Assembly: GCF_030316855.1 (NCBI RefSeq)
Contig: NZ_JASZYR010000001.1
Coordinates: 1-64,000 of the forward strand
DNA length: 64,000 nucleotides
Direction of reading: 5' to 3'
Source of the DNA: Variovorax sp. J22P240
GTDB lineage: Bacteria > Pseudomonadota > Gammaproteobacteria > Burkholderiales > Burkholderiaceae_C
Shown here: in pieces, positions 14,569 through 24,242 of the stretch
Layout of the letters: each line of letters opens with the position of its first letter
How positions within the stretch are numbered: position 1 is the stretch's first letter
Translations under genes and position numbers: made by a program
The notes under the pieces: generated by a model
What the model saw: only the letters and a program-made list of their open reading frames with translations
The model's database searches: none
Told to the model about the DNA's origin: nothing

Positions 14569-15543
14569 ATGAACTTTGCTCGCCTCAAGCTCAGGCACCT
14601 GCAGTGCCTTGTGATGGTCGGTCAGGAGCGCAATCTCGTTCGCGCAGCGAAGGTGCTCGCGCTCACGCAACCGGCAGTCTCCAAGACCATTGCCGAACTC
14701 GAAGACATCGTGGGTCGTCAGTTGCTCGTCCGGCGGCGGCGCGGGGTCGAGCTCACGCCGGCCGCCGATGTGCTGGTGCGCCACGCCGTTGCCGCGCTTC
14801 GCGGACTGCGAGAGGGATTGACCCTTGCGCTCGATCAGCCGGAACTGGACCAGGTCCGCGTCGCCGTCGGCGCGTTGCCCAACATGGCCGCGAGCCTGCT
14901 TCCAGAGGCTGTCGCGGCATTGCATGCGTCGACGCCGGCATTGCGCGTGCGTGTCGCGAGTGGCACCAACGCGCAGTTGATGACCCAGTTGCGCCAAGGC
15001 GAAATCGATCTCGTGCTGGGGCGCATCGCTCAGGCGTCGGCGATGGCCGACCTCGCCTTCGAGCAGCTCTACAGCGAACCGCTGCTGCTGGTCGCCCGCC
15101 CCGGACATCCGCTCGCCGTGTCGCGGCGGCCGACGCTCGATGCGCTGGCCGAATTTCCGATGGTGATGCCGGTGTCCGGCACGCTGATCCGGCACACGGC
15201 GGACGCCTTTCTTCTCGCGCAAGGCATGGTGCCGCCGCGCTGCCTGATCGAGGCGACGGACACGAGCTTTGCGGTCGGGCTGATGCGGCGCTCCGATGCC
15301 GTCTGGTTTGCGCCGCAGGGGGCCGTCGAGGCCTATCTGGGGCGCGGCGAACTGTCTCGCATCGCGATCGATACGCACAGCACCGAAGGGCCGGTCGGAC
15401 TGACGATGCGGCGTGCGGGCGAGCCCAGCGAGGGCGCGCGCCTGCTGATCGAGGCGATCCACGGCGTGCTCCGGCAACGCGCAGCCGCCGCTGCATCGGC
15501 GCCAGCGCCGAAGCCCGCGCAACGCACTCGACGGCCCTCCTGA
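14569..15543 (+). CDS. LysR-family regulator (PcaQ/GbpR-like)
   Basis: A 324-residue LysR regulator. Residues 5-64 are the helix-turn-helix (LKLRHLQCLVMVGQERNLVRAAKVLALTQPAVSKTIAELEDIVGRQLLVRRRRGVELTPA). The rest is a two-lobed periplasmic-binding-type effector domain (VRVAVGALPNMAASLLPEAV, GEIDLVLGRIAQ, LLVARPGHPLA). The closest style is PcaQ/GbpR. It is divergent from the Bug gene with a ~160-base gap, the classical LysR arrangement, so it likely controls the Bug-sulfatase pair. A C-terminal basic tail extends beyond the domain. Confidence 0.85.
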   Translation: MNFARLKLRHLQCLVMVGQERNLVRAAKVLALTQPAVSKTIAELEDIVGRQLLVRRRRGVELTPAADVLVRHAVAALRGLREGLTLALDQPELDQVRVAVGALPNMAASLLPEAVAALHASTPALRVRVASGTNAQLMTQLRQGEIDLVLGRIAQASAMADLAFEQLYSEPLLLVARPGHPLAVSRRPTLDALAEFPMVMPVSGTLIRHTADAFLLAQGMVPPRCLIEATDTSFAVGLMRRSDAVWFAPQGAVEAYLGRGELSRIAIDTHSTEGPVGLTMRRAGEPSEGARLLIEAIHGVLRQRAAAAASAPAPKPAQRTRRPS

Positions 15544-15556
15544 AAGGCGAACCGGT

Positions 15557-16633
15557 TCAGCGCGGCTCCATCGCCCCGGCAGCAGCCCGCGGCTCCGACT
15601 CGCTGTCGAAACGCACCTTCGGCAGGAACTGCGGGTATTCGCGCTGCATGAAATCGATCAGCCCTTCGCGCACCGTGCAGCGCAGATCGAATGCCAGCGC
15701 CGAAGAGGCAGCCGTGCAGAGCACCCGGATCTGCATGGTCCGTTCGGTCGCGTCGGTCACGCGCAGGTTGAAGAAGCGGCCGTCCCACTCCGGCGCCGCT
15801 TTCACGATGCGTTCCACCTCGGCCCGTAGCGGCGCAAGCGGCATGCCGTAGTCGGCAAAGACGAAGACCGAGCCGAGCAACTGCGAATCGTGTCGCGTCC
15901 AGTTCTGGAACGGCTGCTCGATGAAGTAGGTGAGGGGCAGGATGAGCCGGCGGTCGTCCCAGATCCGCAGCACGACGAAGGTGCCATTGATTTCCTCCAC
16001 CCGTCCCCATTCCCCCTCGACCACCAGCACGTCGTCGAGACGGATCGGTTGGGCGAGCGCGATCTGCAGGCCGGCGATGAGGTTGCTGAAAACGGGCTTC
16101 GCGGCCAGACCGGCGACGATACCGATCACCCCCGCCGAAGCCAGCAGGCTGGCACCGACCTGGCGCGCGCCCGGGAAGGTCATGAGCATCAGTGCGCCGC
16201 CTGCGACCAGCAACACGGAGTTCGCGGTGCGGGCCAGCACGCGCGCCTGCGTCAGCACGCGGCGGGCCTCCAGGTTGTCCCTCACGTCGGAAGGATGCTG
16301 CTTGACCATACCTTCGGCGAATCCGCTGACCGCACCGACCGCGAGCCACGTCGCGGCCGCGATCAGCAGCAGCCCGTTCAGGTGCCGCACGTTGCCGACG
16401 AAGCGCAGGTCATCGGGCGCAGCCTGCCAGATGAGCTGGAGGGCGACCAGCGGCAGCACGACCTTGGCGGGCAGCTTGATGCTCAGAAGCATCGTGTGCA
16501 GCGCCGGCACCGAGCGGGTGACGCGCTCCAGCACCATGCCTCCGATGCGGTGGATCAGCAGTGACAGCGGCACGGCAATCAGCGCCGCGACCAGGGGTCC
16601 AAACCACGGGTTGGCGAGCAATTCTTTGATCAT
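15557..16633 (-). CDS. MscS-family mechanosensitive ion channel
   Basis: A 358-residue channel protein. An N-terminal membrane region has about five hydrophobic segments (PLVAALIAVPLSLLIHRIGG, VVLPLVALQLIWQAA, LLIAAATWLAVGAV, SVLLVAGGALMLMTF). The pore-lining helix is GASLLASAGVIGIVAGLAAKPVFSNLIAGLQIALAQPIRLDDVLVVEGEWGRVEEIN, which includes the MscS beta-domain start. A cytoplasmic vestibule follows. The start at 16633 overlaps the stop of the FUSC gene (TGATG), so it is translationally coupled. The role is solute release on hypo-osmotic shock. Third gene of suhB-FUSC-mscS. Confidence 0.85.
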   Translation of the reverse strand: MIKELLANPWFGPLVAALIAVPLSLLIHRIGGMVLERVTRSVPALHTMLLSIKLPAKVVLPLVALQLIWQAAPDDLRFVGNVRHLNGLLLIAAATWLAVGAVSGFAEGMVKQHPSDVRDNLEARRVLTQARVLARTANSVLLVAGGALMLMTFPGARQVGASLLASAGVIGIVAGLAAKPVFSNLIAGLQIALAQPIRLDDVLVVEGEWGRVEEINGTFVVLRIWDDRRLILPLTYFIEQPFQNWTRHDSQLLGSVFVFADYGMPLAPLRAEVERIVKAAPEWDGRFFNLRVTDATERTMQIRVLCTAASSALAFDLRCTVREGLIDFMQREYPQFLPKVRFDSESEPRAAAGAMEPR

Positions 16634-18864
16634 CAGGTTGCCTCGGGGGCATTCTCCGCGAGCGATTGCAGGATGCGTGCCGCATCGTCGCGCAACTGCC
16701 CCGCAATGACCGTGGCCAGATCCAGGCGGCGCAGCAGCCAGGGCGTGATGTCGTTGTCGAAGGGGTCGGGCAGAGGGATCGGACCGGCGAGGGTGCTCGC
16801 GGGTGAGCTTTCGGGCATGGCGGGGCCGCCGGTGGGTGGGGCGCCGACCATGGCTTCGATGCGTTGGGCCGTGCGGGCCAGCGGTCCCTCGATGTCGGCC
16901 GGTGTCAGCCGGTCGCGCCGCAGGACCAGCATCGATTTGACGGCACTCAACTGCGCCAGCAACTGGTAGCTGTGGGCCTGCAGATGTTCCAGCGGTTCGA
17001 GCGGCGGCTGCACGGCGCGTGGCTCCGACAGCGAGCGTTGCGTGGCCTGCACCAGCGCCGAAAGACTGTCGTAGGCCTCGCGGCGCGCCAGCCGCCATTC
17101 GAGCTCAGGGCTGGCGTCGACCGAGCGCAATTGCCCGAGTCCCAGTGCAAGCCGTGCGTGGCGCGCTTGTGCGGTGAGGACGCGCGCGACGAGCGCCGGG
17201 ATCTGGCCGCGCTCCCACGAGGGGAGCACGTAGCAGAAGGCCCATGCCACCGCCGCGCCGATGAGCGTGTCCGCCACGCGCTCGAAGAGCGCGAAGGTGG
17301 TGCTCATGCCGGTGTTCAGCATGTGCGCCTGAACCAGCCCGAGCACCGTGGCCGCGACGGAGGTGATGAGATAGCGCCGAACCGCGAAACCGTGCGCGAT
17401 CGCCTGCGCCAGCGTCATGGCAAACAGCAGTGCCAGCGGCGTCGGGTGTGCGGAAAGCAGGGCGACCGCGAACACGCAGCCCAGCAAGGTGCCGGCCACG
17501 CGGCTGTTCCGGCGTTCCAGCGTCTGCGACAGGCTGCCGCGCAGCACGACCACGATGGTCAGCAGGATCCAGTAGTCGTGCGAGCCCCAGGGCATCGCCA
17601 GTGCGATGCCGTAGCCGGCCGCGATCGCGAGCGCGGCCCGGATGGCATGGCGCAGCGGAGGCGCGTCCCATTTCCACAGGGCAAGGAAGGGCCGCCACGA
17701 CCAATCTGTCGGGCTCACGAACATCTGCCAGCTGGCGCGCACGACGGCCAGGTTCGGCTCGATGTCGCCGCGGGCGAGTGCCGAGAGGCGCAGCACCTCG
17801 TCGTTGATGTGGCCGATGCGGCTCGCCAGGCCGCGCGCGAGCACGGCGGGCGTGGGGCCCGTGTAGCCGCCTTTCGGCGCTGCGTCCTCGACGAGGCGGA
17901 TCGCCGCGAGCTGGGGCCGCCGGTCGATCACCACGGCCGGCTGGCGCCCGAGCAGTAGCGCGTCGGCCAGCGCCGTGGTGTCGCCAGCCAGCTCTTCGAG
18001 GATGCGCCGCATCTCGACCAGTGCCGCGGCATGCCCGGGATGCGCCTTGAGCGCGTCGATATCGAGTTCGCTCGCCAACAGCAGGTCGCGCAGTTCGAGC
18101 ACCGTCATCAGCATGCCGGCGAGTCGCTGCCGGCGCGGCGTGCGCGGCGATTCGAGAACGATGTCCCGCGCGGCCTGCAACTGGTCGGCCAGTGCGGCCT
18201 GTTCGCGCAGGAGGCGGCTGAGCAGCGAGGCAGGCACTTCGCGCACGTCGCCGGATTCGTCCATGGGCGTGAACTGGCAGGCCTCGGTGCGCATCAGCGC
18301 GGCCAGCGACAGCAGCAGGTCGGCCATCGTCTGCACGCGGTAGCGGGCGTTGAGGAGCTGATTGGCGAGCGTGGCGTAGATGACGTAGAGGCCCGCCCCC
18401 AGGCCGAAGTACAGCGTGCGCTCGACGGCTTCTGCCATGCCGGTCGGCGTCGGCGTGGCCATCGAGAAGATCATCGAGAACATGACCGCGATGGCGATCG
18501 GAATGCCCCGCTTGCCCCAGGCCATCGCCAGGAAGGCGATGAATGTTGCCGGCACCAGCAGCAGGCCGAGACGCAAGGGCGCTGCATGCAGCAGCTGGAC
18601 GCAGAAGAACAGCGGCAGCCCGATCAGCGGCGCCGGCAGCATCTGGAAGAACTTGCCCCGGCGTGGGGCGGCAAGATCGGGCGGTGCGGTGACGATCACG
18701 CCGACCGAGGCGGCGGACGCCGCGAGCGTGCCCAGGAACAGGTGCACGCCCCCCGAGATCAGCAGCAGCCCGAAGGCGACCGACACGCCGTTCGCGATGT
18801 ACTGGCTCAACGCCACGCGCATCGCGGCGCGGCTACGGTCTGCGGCCGCGCGATGCGCGTGCAT
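16633..18864 (-). CDS. FUSC-family inner membrane protein (YccS/AaeB-type)
   Basis: A ~743-residue protein with two blocks of hydrophobic helices: residues of about 20-175 (FUSC-like N-terminal domain) and about 390-510 (FUSC_2, with IAAGYGIALAMPWGSHDYWILLTIVVVLRGSLSQTLERRNSRVAGTLLGCV). Each is followed by a large cytoplasmic helical region. Some relatives export aromatic carboxylates, others have no known substrate. The start is best placed at ATG 18864, which overlaps the suhB stop as TGATG; a GTG at 18867 is also possible. Translational coupling on both sides defines a tight operon. Confidence 0.82.
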   Translation of the reverse strand: MHAHRAAADRSRAAMRVALSQYIANGVSVAFGLLLISGGVHLFLGTLAASAASVGVIVTAPPDLAAPRRGKFFQMLPAPLIGLPLFFCVQLLHAAPLRLGLLLVPATFIAFLAMAWGKRGIPIAIAVMFSMIFSMATPTPTGMAEAVERTLYFGLGAGLYVIYATLANQLLNARYRVQTMADLLLSLAALMRTEACQFTPMDESGDVREVPASLLSRLLREQAALADQLQAARDIVLESPRTPRRQRLAGMLMTVLELRDLLLASELDIDALKAHPGHAAALVEMRRILEELAGDTTALADALLLGRQPAVVIDRRPQLAAIRLVEDAAPKGGYTGPTPAVLARGLASRIGHINDEVLRLSALARGDIEPNLAVVRASWQMFVSPTDWSWRPFLALWKWDAPPLRHAIRAALAIAAGYGIALAMPWGSHDYWILLTIVVVLRGSLSQTLERRNSRVAGTLLGCVFAVALLSAHPTPLALLFAMTLAQAIAHGFAVRRYLITSVAATVLGLVQAHMLNTGMSTTFALFERVADTLIGAAVAWAFCYVLPSWERGQIPALVARVLTAQARHARLALGLGQLRSVDASPELEWRLARREAYDSLSALVQATQRSLSEPRAVQPPLEPLEHLQAHSYQLLAQLSAVKSMLVLRRDRLTPADIEGPLARTAQRIEAMVGAPPTGGPAMPESSPASTLAGPIPLPDPFDNDITPWLLRRLDLATVIAGQLRDDAARILQSLAENAPEAT

Positions 18865-19892
18865 CACTTGGCGGGGGCGTCGCCCTCGGCGGGCGTGGCG
18901 GGAGCCTCGCGGCGGATGCGCGTGAGCTTGCGCTGCACGGGCGCTTTTTCCGGGGGGGGCTCGGCCGCCTCGTCCGTGTCGGAGCTCATGTCGACGGTGC
19001 TGCGCGCGTAGGTGTCGCCCGCGGAGGCCGAGGGATCGACGGCGCGCACGCGGTCGCTGGCGCGCAGCTTGTCATCCACGCTGGCGAACTTCGAATACTT
19101 GGCCAGCAGCGGCACGAGTTGACCGTAGATGCGCGGGGCGCCCGCGAGGCACTCGCGCTGTTCGAGGAAGTCGGGCTCCCCGGTGAAATTGCCGATCAAG
19201 CCACCCGCTTCGGTGACGATCAGCGAGCCGGCCGCCACGTCCCAGATGTTGAGCCCCGTCTCGAAGAAGGCGTCGGTGAAGCCGGCCGCGACGTAAGCCA
19301 GGTCGAGCGCTGCCGCGCCGGGGCGGCGCAGGCCCGCCGCACGAGGCATCAGGTCGGCCATGATGGCCAGGTATTGCTTGAAGTTGTCGCCCGTGCGGAA
19401 CGGAAAGCCTGTCGAGATCAGGCATTCATGCAGGCGCGTGCGCTTGCTGACGCGCAGCCGGCGGTCATTCATGTAGGCACCACGGCCCTTGGTCGCTGTG
19501 AAGAGATCGTTGCGCGTCGGGTCGTAGATGACGGCCTGCTCGATCTTGCCGCGGACCGCCAGCGCGATCGAGACGCAGTAGACCGGGAAGCCGTGGATGA
19601 AGTTGGTGGTGCCGTCCAGCGGATCGATGATCCACACGTAGTCCGAGTCCTTGGCCCCGTGCTGGGTACCCGATTCCTCGGCCAGGATGCCGTGCCCCGG
19701 GTAGGCGGTCATCAGCGTTTCGATGATCGCGTGCTCGCTCGCGTGGTCGACTTCGGTCACGAAGTCGTTGACCTGCTTCTGCGAGATGCGCACGGCTTCG
19801 ACGTCGAGCGCGGCGCGATTGATGATGGCGCCGGCGGCGCGTGCGGCCTTGATGGCCACGTTGAGCATGGGGTGCAGGTTGGGGGACGACAT
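18864..19892 (-). CDS. suhB: Inositol monophosphatase family protein SuhB
   Basis: A 342-residue Mg-dependent phosphatase. Family motifs are [14 protein letters not shown], the metal-binding [35 protein letters not shown] and [19 protein letters not shown]. In E. coli SuhB also acts in rRNA antitermination with Nus factors. A charged Pro/Arg-rich tail of about 70 residues follows the catalytic domain, longer than the ~267-residue E. coli protein. The start at 19892 matches the family N-terminus; the frame continues upstream through DNA antisense to trmJ. Divergent from trmJ, as is usual in Burkholderiales. Confidence 0.9.
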   Translation of the reverse strand: MSSPNLHPMLNVAIKAARAAGAIINRAALDVEAVRISQKQVNDFVTEVDHASEHAIIETLMTAYPGHGILAEESGTQHGAKDSDYVWIIDPLDGTTNFIHGFPVYCVSIALAVRGKIEQAVIYDPTRNDLFTATKGRGAYMNDRRLRVSKRTRLHECLISTGFPFRTGDNFKQYLAIMADLMPRAAGLRRPGAAALDLAYVAAGFTDAFFETGLNIWDVAAGSLIVTEAGGLIGNFTGEPDFLEQRECLAGAPRIYGQLVPLLAKYSKFASVDDKLRASDRVRAVDPSASAGDTYARSTVDMSSDTDEAAEPPPEKAPVQRKLTRIRREAPATPAEGDAPAK

Positions 19893-20030
19893 GAATTGTG
19901 TGAAGAACGATAAAGGGCGGCATGTGGATGCGGCCCCCTGGAAAGCGGCCCGGCGATGCGGGCAGCGAGAATCGGGGGATTTTACCGGCTCCGCTCCGCC
20001 GGCACCTCCGCCTTCTTTTTTCCAGCTTCC

Positions 20031-20792
20031 ATGCGTACCCGATTCATCCTGATCCAGACCAGTCACGCCGGCAATGTCGGCGCCGCCGCGCGCGCCATGA
20101 AGACCATGGGCTTCGGCGACCTGGTGCTGGTCGCGCCACGCTGGGCCAACGTGCTTCGGCGCGAGGAAACCATCCAGCGCGCAAGCGGTGCGCTGGATGT
20201 CTTGGCCAACGCCCGCATCGTCGAGACCCTGGACGAAGCGCTGGATGGCGTCACGCACCTGTGCGCCACCGCGATGGTGCCGCGCGACTTCGGCCCGCCG
20301 ACCCGCACCCCGCGCGAGCACCTGGAGCCGCTGGCCAACGGCGCGGAGCAGCACGTGGCCTTTCTGTTCGGCTCGGAACGCTTCGGCATGCGCAACGAGG
20401 ACGTGTACCGCTGCAATGTGGCGCTCAGCATCCCGACCGACCCGAAATTCGGGTCGTTGAACCTCGGCGCCGCGATCCAGGTGATCGCCTATGAATGGCG
20501 CCTGGCCCTCGGCGGCTACGAGGTGCACGATGCCACGGCACCCGTGCGTGCAGCCGATGCGCAGGCGGTGGCAGGCATGCTCGACCACTGGGAGCGCTCG
20601 CTCGTGGACATCGGCTTTCTGGACCCCGAGGCTCCGAAGAAGCTGATGCCGCGGCTGCAGCAGTTGTTCAACCGTGCCCAGCCGACGCAGGAGGAGATCC
20701 ACATCCTGCGCGGCATCGCGAAGGCGATGAGCGATGCGGCGCGAGGCGGCCCGAAAACCCCATCCCCTGTACGCGAAGACCCGGGGCTATAG
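20031..20792 (+). CDS. trmJ: tRNA (cytidine/uridine-2'-O-)-methyltransferase TrmJ
   Basis: A 253-residue SPOUT methyltransferase that 2'-O-methylates position 32 in tRNA anticodon loops. The start [30 protein letters not shown] is diagnostic for TrmJ. The knotted SAM site includes [19 protein letters not shown] and [20 protein letters not shown]. The C-terminal region has the helical dimerisation segment. The start at 20031 is the only ATG that fits; upstream readings cross the suhB promoter region. It is followed after 36 bases by cysE on the same strand, a common pairing in this group. Confidence 0.92.
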   Translation: MRTRFILIQTSHAGNVGAAARAMKTMGFGDLVLVAPRWANVLRREETIQRASGALDVLANARIVETLDEALDGVTHLCATAMVPRDFGPPTRTPREHLEPLANGAEQHVAFLFGSERFGMRNEDVYRCNVALSIPTDPKFGSLNLGAAIQVIAYEWRLALGGYEVHDATAPVRAADAQAVAGMLDHWERSLVDIGFLDPEAPKKLMPRLQQLFNRAQPTQEEIHILRGIAKAMSDAARGGPKTPSPVREDPGL

Positions 20793-20828
20793 ACTGCCCG
20801 CCCCATATCCATATAACAACAAGCAAGC

Positions 20829-21602
20829 ATGTTTTCGCGACTGCGTTCCGATATCCAGTGCATCCTCGACCGTGATCCGGCGGCCCGCACGCGCTGGGAA
20901 GTCCTGACCCTCTACCCGGGCCTGCATGCCATCGTGCTGCACCGGCTGGCGCACTGGTGCTGGACCCACGGCCTCAAGTGGTTCGGACGCTTCGTTTCGC
21001 AGTGCTCGCGCTGGTTCACGGGCATCGAGATCCATCCCGGCGCCATCGTCGGCGACCGCGTGTTCTTCGATCACGCCATGGGCGTCGTGGTGGGGGAAAC
21101 CGCCGAGATCGGCGACGGCTGCACGATCTACCAGGGTGTGACGCTGGGCGGCACCTCGCTCTACAAGGGCGCCAAGCGCCATCCCACGCTGGGTCGCAAC
21201 GTGGTGGTCAGTGCCGGCGCCAAGGTGCTGGGCGGCTTCGTGGTCGGCGACGGCGCCAAGATCGGAAGCAACGCGGTGGTGATCAAGCCCGTGCCCGCCG
21301 GCGCGACGGCCGTGGGCATTCCGGCCCGGATCATTCCCTCCAAGACCGGTGAGAGCGCCGACGTGGCCCAGCCGGCGGCCAAGTTCTCGGCCTACGGCGT
21401 CACGCTGGAGGACGACCCAGTCAGCCAGGCGATGAAGGGACTGATCGACAACGCCGCGGGCCAGGAGCATCAGATTGCGTTGCTCTGGCAGGCGATCGAG
21501 ACCCTGTCGACACAGCCTGGCAAGAAGGATTGCGTGCCGTGCGATGCGGCGAAGGATGAGTCGTTCGAGGCGGAACGACTCACCCAGTTGATCGGGAAGT
21601 GA
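20829..21602 (+). CDS. cysE: Serine O-acetyltransferase CysE
   Basis: A 257-residue enzyme making O-acetylserine from serine and acetyl-CoA, the first step of cysteine synthesis. The N-terminal helical domain has RDPAARTRWEVLTLYPGLHAIVLHRLAHW. The left-handed beta-helix follows, with IHPGAIVGDRVFFDHAMGVVVGETAEIGDGCTIYQGVTLGGTS containing the catalytic His/Asp, then KRHPTLGRNVVVSAGAKVLGGFVVG. A C-terminal extension of about 70 residues (ending near the CVPCDAAKDE segment) is longer than in EpsC-type short forms. It probably shares the trmJ transcript. Confidence 0.92.
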   Translation: MFSRLRSDIQCILDRDPAARTRWEVLTLYPGLHAIVLHRLAHWCWTHGLKWFGRFVSQCSRWFTGIEIHPGAIVGDRVFFDHAMGVVVGETAEIGDGCTIYQGVTLGGTSLYKGAKRHPTLGRNVVVSAGAKVLGGFVVGDGAKIGSNAVVIKPVPAGATAVGIPARIIPSKTGESADVAQPAAKFSAYGVTLEDDPVSQAMKGLIDNAAGQEHQIALLWQAIETLSTQPGKKDCVPCDAAKDESFEAERLTQLIGK

Positions 21603-21609
21603 GCCCGGA

Positions 21610-23307
21610 TCACATCCCCACGTAGTTGGGTCCGCCTCCGCCTTCGGGCGTGACCCACACGATGTTCTGCGTCGGGTCCTTGATGTCGCAGGTCTTGCAG
21701 TGCACGCAATTCTGCGCGTTGATCTGCAGGCGTTCCTTGCCAGTGTTCGTGTCGGGAACGAATTCGTAGACGCCGGCAGGGCAGTAGCGGCTTTCGGGAC
21801 CGGCGTACTCGGGCAGGTTGATTTCGGTCGGCACCGCGGCGTTCTTCAACGTCAGGTGCGCCGGCTGATTTTCTTCATGGTTGGTATTGCTGATGAACAC
21901 GGAAGAGAGGCGGTCGAAGGTCAGCTTGCCATCGGGCTTTGGGTAGTTGATCTTCTTGGATGCCGAGGCCCGCTTCAGCCGCTCGTTGTCGGACTGGTGG
22001 CGGTGGATGGTCCACGGCACGTGTCCGCGCAGCACCAGTTGCTCGATGCCGGTCATGATCGTGCCGACCGTCAGGCCCTTCTTGAACCACTGCTTGAAGT
22101 TGCGCGCCTTCTTGAGTTCGGTGTGCAGCCAGCTCCGCTCGAAAGCTGCCGGGTAGGCGGTGAGTTCGTCGTGCTGGCGGCCGCCGGTGACGGCCTCGTA
22201 GGCGGCCTCGGCCGCGAGCATGCCGGTCTTGATGGCCGCGTGGCTGCCCTTGATGCGGCTCGCGTTCAGGTAGCCCGCCTCGCAGCCCACCAGCACGCCG
22301 CCCGGGAACACGGTCTTCGGCAGCGACAGCAGACCGCCAGCGGTGATGGCGCGTGCGCCATAGCTCAGGCGCTTGGGGGCCTTCAGGCCCTTGTCCTGGC
22401 CTTCGAAGTACCAGCGGATGTTCGGGTGCGTCTTGAAGCGCTGGAACTCCTCGAAGGGGCTTAGATAGGGATTCTGGTAGTCGAGGCCGACCACGTAGCC
22501 GATGACAATCTGGTTGTTCTCCGCGTGGTACAGGAACGAACCGCCATAGGTGTCGGAAGGCAGCGGCCATCCGGCCGTGTGCACGGCCAGTCCGGGCTCG
22601 TGGCGCGCCGGGTCGATCTCCCACAGTTCCTTGATGCCGATGCCGTAGCTTTGCGGGTCCTTGCCCGCGTCGAGCTTGTACTTGGCGATGAGCTGGCGGC
22701 CCAGGTGGCCGCGCGCGCCTTCGGCGAAAACGGTGTACTTGCCGAGCAGTTCCATGCCGAGCTGGAAGTTCTCGGTGGGTTCGCCGTCCTTGCCGATGCC
22801 GAGGTTGCCGGTGGCAACGCCGCGCACCTTGCCGTCTTCCGTGTAGAGCACTTCCGCTGCGGGGAATCCGGGGAAGATCTCGACGCCAAGGGCTTCGGCC
22901 TGCTGCGCCAACCAGCGCACGACGTTGCCGAGGCTCACGATGTAGTTGCCTTCGTTATGGAAGTTCTTGGGCAACAGGAAGTTCGGCGTTCGGGTGGCGC
23001 CGGTCTCGGTCAGCATCAGGAAGGTGTCCTGCGTGACGGGCTGATTGAGCGGGGCGCCCATCTCTTCCCAGTCGGGCAGCAGTTCGAACAGCGCACGCGG
23101 ATCCATGATCGCGCCCGAGAGGATGTGCGCGCCCGGCTCCGAGCCTTTTTCGAGCACGACGACCGAGATGTCCTTGCCATGCGATGCGGCCAGCTGCTTC
23201 AGCCGGATCGCGGTCGAGAGGCCGGCAGGGCCAGCGCCGACCACGACCACGTCGTATTCCATGGCTTCGCGGGGTCCGAACTGGGCGAGTATTTCGTCGT
23301 GCGTCAT
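21610..23307 (-). CDS. etfD: Electron transfer flavoprotein-ubiquinone oxidoreductase
   Basis: A 565-residue enzyme passing electrons from ETF (fatty-acid, amino-acid and other acyl-CoA oxidation) to ubiquinone at the inner membrane. The FAD-binding start is YDVVVVGAGPAGLSTAIRL. The ubiquinone/membrane region follows, with PFLLPKNFHNEGNY-like segments in the middle. The C-terminal 4Fe-4S site is CPAGVYEF, then NCVHCKTCDIKDPTQNI and a GGGGPNYVGM ending, as in mitochondrial ETF-QO. The gene is convergent with cysE (7-base gap, no clear terminator) and divergent from the SDR gene. Confidence 0.92.
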   Translation of the reverse strand: MTHDEILAQFGPREAMEYDVVVVGAGPAGLSTAIRLKQLAASHGKDISVVVLEKGSEPGAHILSGAIMDPRALFELLPDWEEMGAPLNQPVTQDTFLMLTETGATRTPNFLLPKNFHNEGNYIVSLGNVVRWLAQQAEALGVEIFPGFPAAEVLYTEDGKVRGVATGNLGIGKDGEPTENFQLGMELLGKYTVFAEGARGHLGRQLIAKYKLDAGKDPQSYGIGIKELWEIDPARHEPGLAVHTAGWPLPSDTYGGSFLYHAENNQIVIGYVVGLDYQNPYLSPFEEFQRFKTHPNIRWYFEGQDKGLKAPKRLSYGARAITAGGLLSLPKTVFPGGVLVGCEAGYLNASRIKGSHAAIKTGMLAAEAAYEAVTGGRQHDELTAYPAAFERSWLHTELKKARNFKQWFKKGLTVGTIMTGIEQLVLRGHVPWTIHRHQSDNERLKRASASKKINYPKPDGKLTFDRLSSVFISNTNHEENQPAHLTLKNAAVPTEINLPEYAGPESRYCPAGVYEFVPDTNTGKERLQINAQNCVHCKTCDIKDPTQNIVWVTPEGGGGPNYVGM

Positions 23308-23425
23308 GTGGGTCTCGTCGATAATGATTTGAGGGTGCGAGGCACCGCGGTGGGCCGGGCCATTTTATGCGTCGGTTGCATGCACTCGGGGCCGTCGCAT
23401 TGGCGACTCCAACAGGAGCATCTCC

Positions 23426-24208
23426 ATGGCTTACAGCATCGATCTTTCAGGCCGGGTGGCCTTCGTCACCGGTGCATCGAGCGGCCTCGGCGTCCAGTTC
23501 GCCAAGACCCTGGCCCGTGCCGGTGCCGCGGTGGTGCTGGCCAGCCGCAGCACCGACAAGCTGAAGGAACTGCGCGCGCGCATCGAGGGCGAGGGTGGAG
23601 ATGCCCATGTGGTCGATCTCGACGTGACCGATATCGACAGCATCAATGCCGCCGTGGCGCGTGCCGAGACGGAGGTCGGCCCCATCGACATCCTGGTCAA
23701 CAACTCGGGCGTGAGCACCACGCAGCGATTGCAGGAAGTGTCCGGCGACGACTACGACTTCATCTTCGACACGAATGTCAAGGGCACTTTCTTCGTCGCG
23801 CAGGCCGTAGGCAAGCGCATGCTGGCGCGTGCCAAGGGCGCGGCGCCGGGCACCTACATCGGCGGTCGAATCATCAACATCGCATCGGTGGCGGCTCTCA
23901 AGGTGCTGCCGCAGATCGGCGTCTATTGCATGAGCAAGGCGGCGGTGGTGCAGATGACGAAGTCGATGGCCTTGGAGTGGGGCCGTTTCGGCATCAATGT
24001 CAACGCGCTGTGTCCCGGCTACATCGCGACGGAGCTCAATGAAGAGCACTGGGTGACCGACGGCGGCCAGAAGCTGGTGGGCATGCTGCCGCGCAAACGG
24101 GTCGGCAAGCCCGAAGACCTCGATGGGCTGATCGTGCTGCTGGCGAGCGGCCAGAGCCATTTCGTCAACGGCGCGGTCATCGCGGCCGACGACGGCTTCG
24201 CACTTTGA
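23426..24208 (+). CDS. SDR-family oxidoreductase
   Basis: A 260-residue short-chain dehydrogenase/reductase. The cofactor site is FVTGASSGLGVQFAK (TGxxxGxG) and NNSG in ILVNNSGVS. The catalytic set includes the Ser of NIASVAALK and YCMSKAAVV (Y-x3-K). VNALCPGYIATEL is the usual post-catalytic motif. SDR substrates cannot be told from sequence; neighbours of ETF-QO in this group often suggest acyl-CoA or fatty-acid metabolism. A Shine-Dalgarno (CAGGAG) lies just upstream of the ATG. Confidence 0.85.
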   Translation: MAYSIDLSGRVAFVTGASSGLGVQFAKTLARAGAAVVLASRSTDKLKELRARIEGEGGDAHVVDLDVTDIDSINAAVARAETEVGPIDILVNNSGVSTTQRLQEVSGDDYDFIFDTNVKGTFFVAQAVGKRMLARAKGAAPGTYIGGRIINIASVAALKVLPQIGVYCMSKAAVVQMTKSMALEWGRFGINVNALCPGYIATELNEEHWVTDGGQKLVGMLPRKRVGKPEDLDGLIVLLASGQSHFVNGAVIAADDGFAL

Positions 24209-24242
24209 CGCGGCACGGCGAGCCAACCCCTCACGCCTGGGT

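Noticed and set aside
18864..20702. A 612-codon frame that would extend suhB by 270 residues
   Set aside because: The upstream part is antisense to trmJ. The SuhB family N-terminus starts at 19892.
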